From Chitinophagales bacterium (GTDB lineage: Bacteria > Bacteroidota > Bacteroidia > Chitinophagales > UBA2359), in assembly GCA_020631035.1 (NCBI GenBank), contig JAHDIA010000006.1:22750-28119 (forward strand): a stretch of DNA of 5,370 nucleotides, given 5' to 3'. The notes under the pieces are model-generated. The model had not been told where the DNA came from and searched no databases. It saw only the letters and a list, made by a program, of their open reading frames with translations. Both the position numbers and the translations under genes were made by a program. Positions 4,409 through 5,370 of this stretch are shown one piece after another (within the stretch, counting starts at the first letter, position 1; the number at the start of each line of letters is the position of its first letter).

Positions 4409-5245
4409 TTACTCCAATACGGACTTTAACAACTCTTCATAAATGCTACGACTCACCTCATTGGTATAACGTTTTAATTCACACCATTCAACCCATTGTA
4501 TGCCTTTGATGGCATTGGTCAAAAACAGTTCGTCAAAACTACTGAGTTCGTCTTGATGGATGGAACGCTCTTGTATTGAATAGTTTTTTTGTTTGAGTAA
4601 ATTCAATATTTGTTGGCGCATCACTCCCTCTACCCCTCCATCGCTACTTGGTGGCACAACAACTGTCTGCTCTTTGATGGCAAATACATTGCTCGAAATG
4701 GCATCGGCTATGTGTTGGTCTTGGTTGAGTAGCAAACAGTCATCCCAATGGTTTTCATTTTTATAAATGGCTGCCATAATATAGGGTAAGCAATTGTTGG
4801 TTTTGTAGGAAGAAATACTACTACCCACTTTGGGTATGTCTGTAAAAATGCCAATGTGCAAACCTTGCTCATTCCATTCATAGCAATCGTTGGAGAGCGG
4901 GATGGTCTCCATCAAAAAATTGGCTTTGTTGCTTGTAGGAGTGTATAAGCCTTCGCCCTCTCTATAAAACATCAAGCGGATTCGGGCATTGGCGGTTTGA
5001 TTGCGCAACAATAATTGTGAACCATTTTGTTCTAAATAATCCAAATCGAAATCAGAAGGCAATTGCATTTTTAGTGCATTGGCTGCGTTTTGAATGCGTT
5101 GGTAATGTAGCTCTAACAATAAGGGCTTGTAATGCATTGCCCGAATGCTTTCAAAAAAGCCATCGCCATACTTGAAACTGCGGTTGCTGGGCAGCAATAC
5201 CATCAGGTCTTTTTCGATGTATGTTCCGTTGTCATTGATGTACAT
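4409..5245 (-). CDS. Class IV PLP-dependent aminotransferase (PabC/D-amino-acid/branched-chain type)
   Basis: This 278-residue protein is a fold-type IV PLP enzyme, the family of aminodeoxychorismate lyase (PabC), D-amino-acid aminotransferase and branched-chain aminotransferase. NRSFKYGDGFFESIR (residues 21-35) is the conserved entry motif. ELHYQRIQNAA (45-55) carries the phosphate-contacting Arg50. SSYKTNN (145-151) carries the PLP Schiff-base Lys148. DAISSNVF (181-188) aligns with the usual ExxSSNxF motif but has Asp181 where the PLP-N1-binding Glu is expected. GGVEGVMRQ (203-211) and LFLTNAIKGIQWV (240-252) complete the family pattern. Length is typical and no signal peptide is present, so it is cytoplasmic. 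ATG at 5245 places MYINDNG as the normal first strand. The exact substrate cannot be told: PabC in folate synthesis or an amino acid aminotransferase are both possible, and no folate gene is in view. It probably shares a transcript with the small gene downstream. Confidence 0.92.
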   Translation of the reverse strand: MYINDNGTYIEKDLMVLLPSNRSFKYGDGFFESIRAMHYKPLLLELHYQRIQNAANALKMQLPSDFDLDYLEQNGSQLLLRNQTANARIRLMFYREGEGLYTPTSNKANFLMETIPLSNDCYEWNEQGLHIGIFTDIPKVGSSISSYKTNNCLPYIMAAIYKNENHWDDCLLLNQDQHIADAISSNVFAIKEQTVVVPPSSDGGVEGVMRQQILNLLKQKNYSIQERSIHQDELSSFDELFLTNAIKGIQWVEWCELKRYTNEVSRSIYEELLKSVLE

Positions 5246-5271
5246 AATTTTGAAGATAATTGTTTTTACAC

Positions 5272-5308
5272 ACTGTAGAGAAAATTTACGAATTTTCTAA
5301 CCTACAGT
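5272..5308. promoter_or_regulatory. 15-bp bulged hairpin just upstream of the aminotransferase
   Basis: ACTGTAG (5272-5278) pairs with CTACAGT (5302-5308) and AGAAAATT (5279-5286) with AATTTTCT (5291-5298). The loop is TACG and a 3-nt AAC bulge interrupts the right side. It starts 26 nt upstream of the aminotransferase ATG. No T-tract follows on either strand (GTGTAAAAAC one way, CGCCATTTG the other), so it does not fit an intrinsic terminator. It may be an operator, a leader-RNA structure or a small palindromic repeat. Beyond it, 5309-5370 shows no recognisable gene or motif. Confidence 0.55.
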
Positions 5309-5370
5309 CGCCATTTGTTACAATTTCTCAACCCATAAAAAACCTTTGTTGCGAATGCAAATGAACGTTT

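Overview
The window looks like chromosomal DNA from a Bacteroidota bacterium, probably a Saprospiria/Cytophagia/Flavobacteriia-type organism. This is inferred from AT-rich DNA, mostly weak or absent Shine-Dalgarno sequences, an exact match to the Bacteroidota -7 element (TAnnTTTG) before one operon, and protein families whose sequence style is typical of the phylum. No rRNA, tRNA, CRISPR array, transposase or phage gene is visible.

Layout. Positions 1-241 are non-coding and hold one copy (102-191) of a dispersed palindromic repeat. At 242-2204 a minus-strand pair encodes an FAD-dependent oxidoreductase followed by a family-2 glycosyltransferase with a galactosyltransferase-type C-terminal domain. 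A divergent intergenic region (2205-2380) carries two strong inverted repeats. A rhomboid intramembrane serine protease lies on the plus strand at 2381-3115. Positions 3116-3540 contain no credible gene. They hold a second, inverted copy of the dispersed repeat, a nested palindrome, a GC-rich REP-like patch, and then an AT-rich promoter/operator region. A type II toxin-antitoxin pair follows (antitoxin 3541-3768; RelE/HigB-like toxin 3758-4117). Converging on it from the right are a small possibly exported hypothetical protein (4121-4348) and a class IV PLP-dependent aminotransferase (4409-5245), whose leader region has a 15-bp bulged hairpin (5272-5308).

How the genes relate. The oxidoreductase and glycosyltransferase are probably co-transcribed (31-nt gap), but no shared pathway is evident. 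The antitoxin and toxin overlap by 11 nt and form a classic two-gene module behind an operator-like inverted repeat. The aminotransferase and small protein are probably one minus-strand transcript. Only 3 nt separate its last stop codon from the toxin stop, and no terminator is visible there, so read-through would be antisense to the toxin mRNA.

Nothing here is clearly a new multi-gene system. The most interesting signals are the paired dispersed repeats, the toxin-antitoxin module embedded beside them, two genes with non-ATG starts that each have an out-of-frame ATG just upstream, and a Glu-to-Asp change at the PLP N1 position of the aminotransferase.
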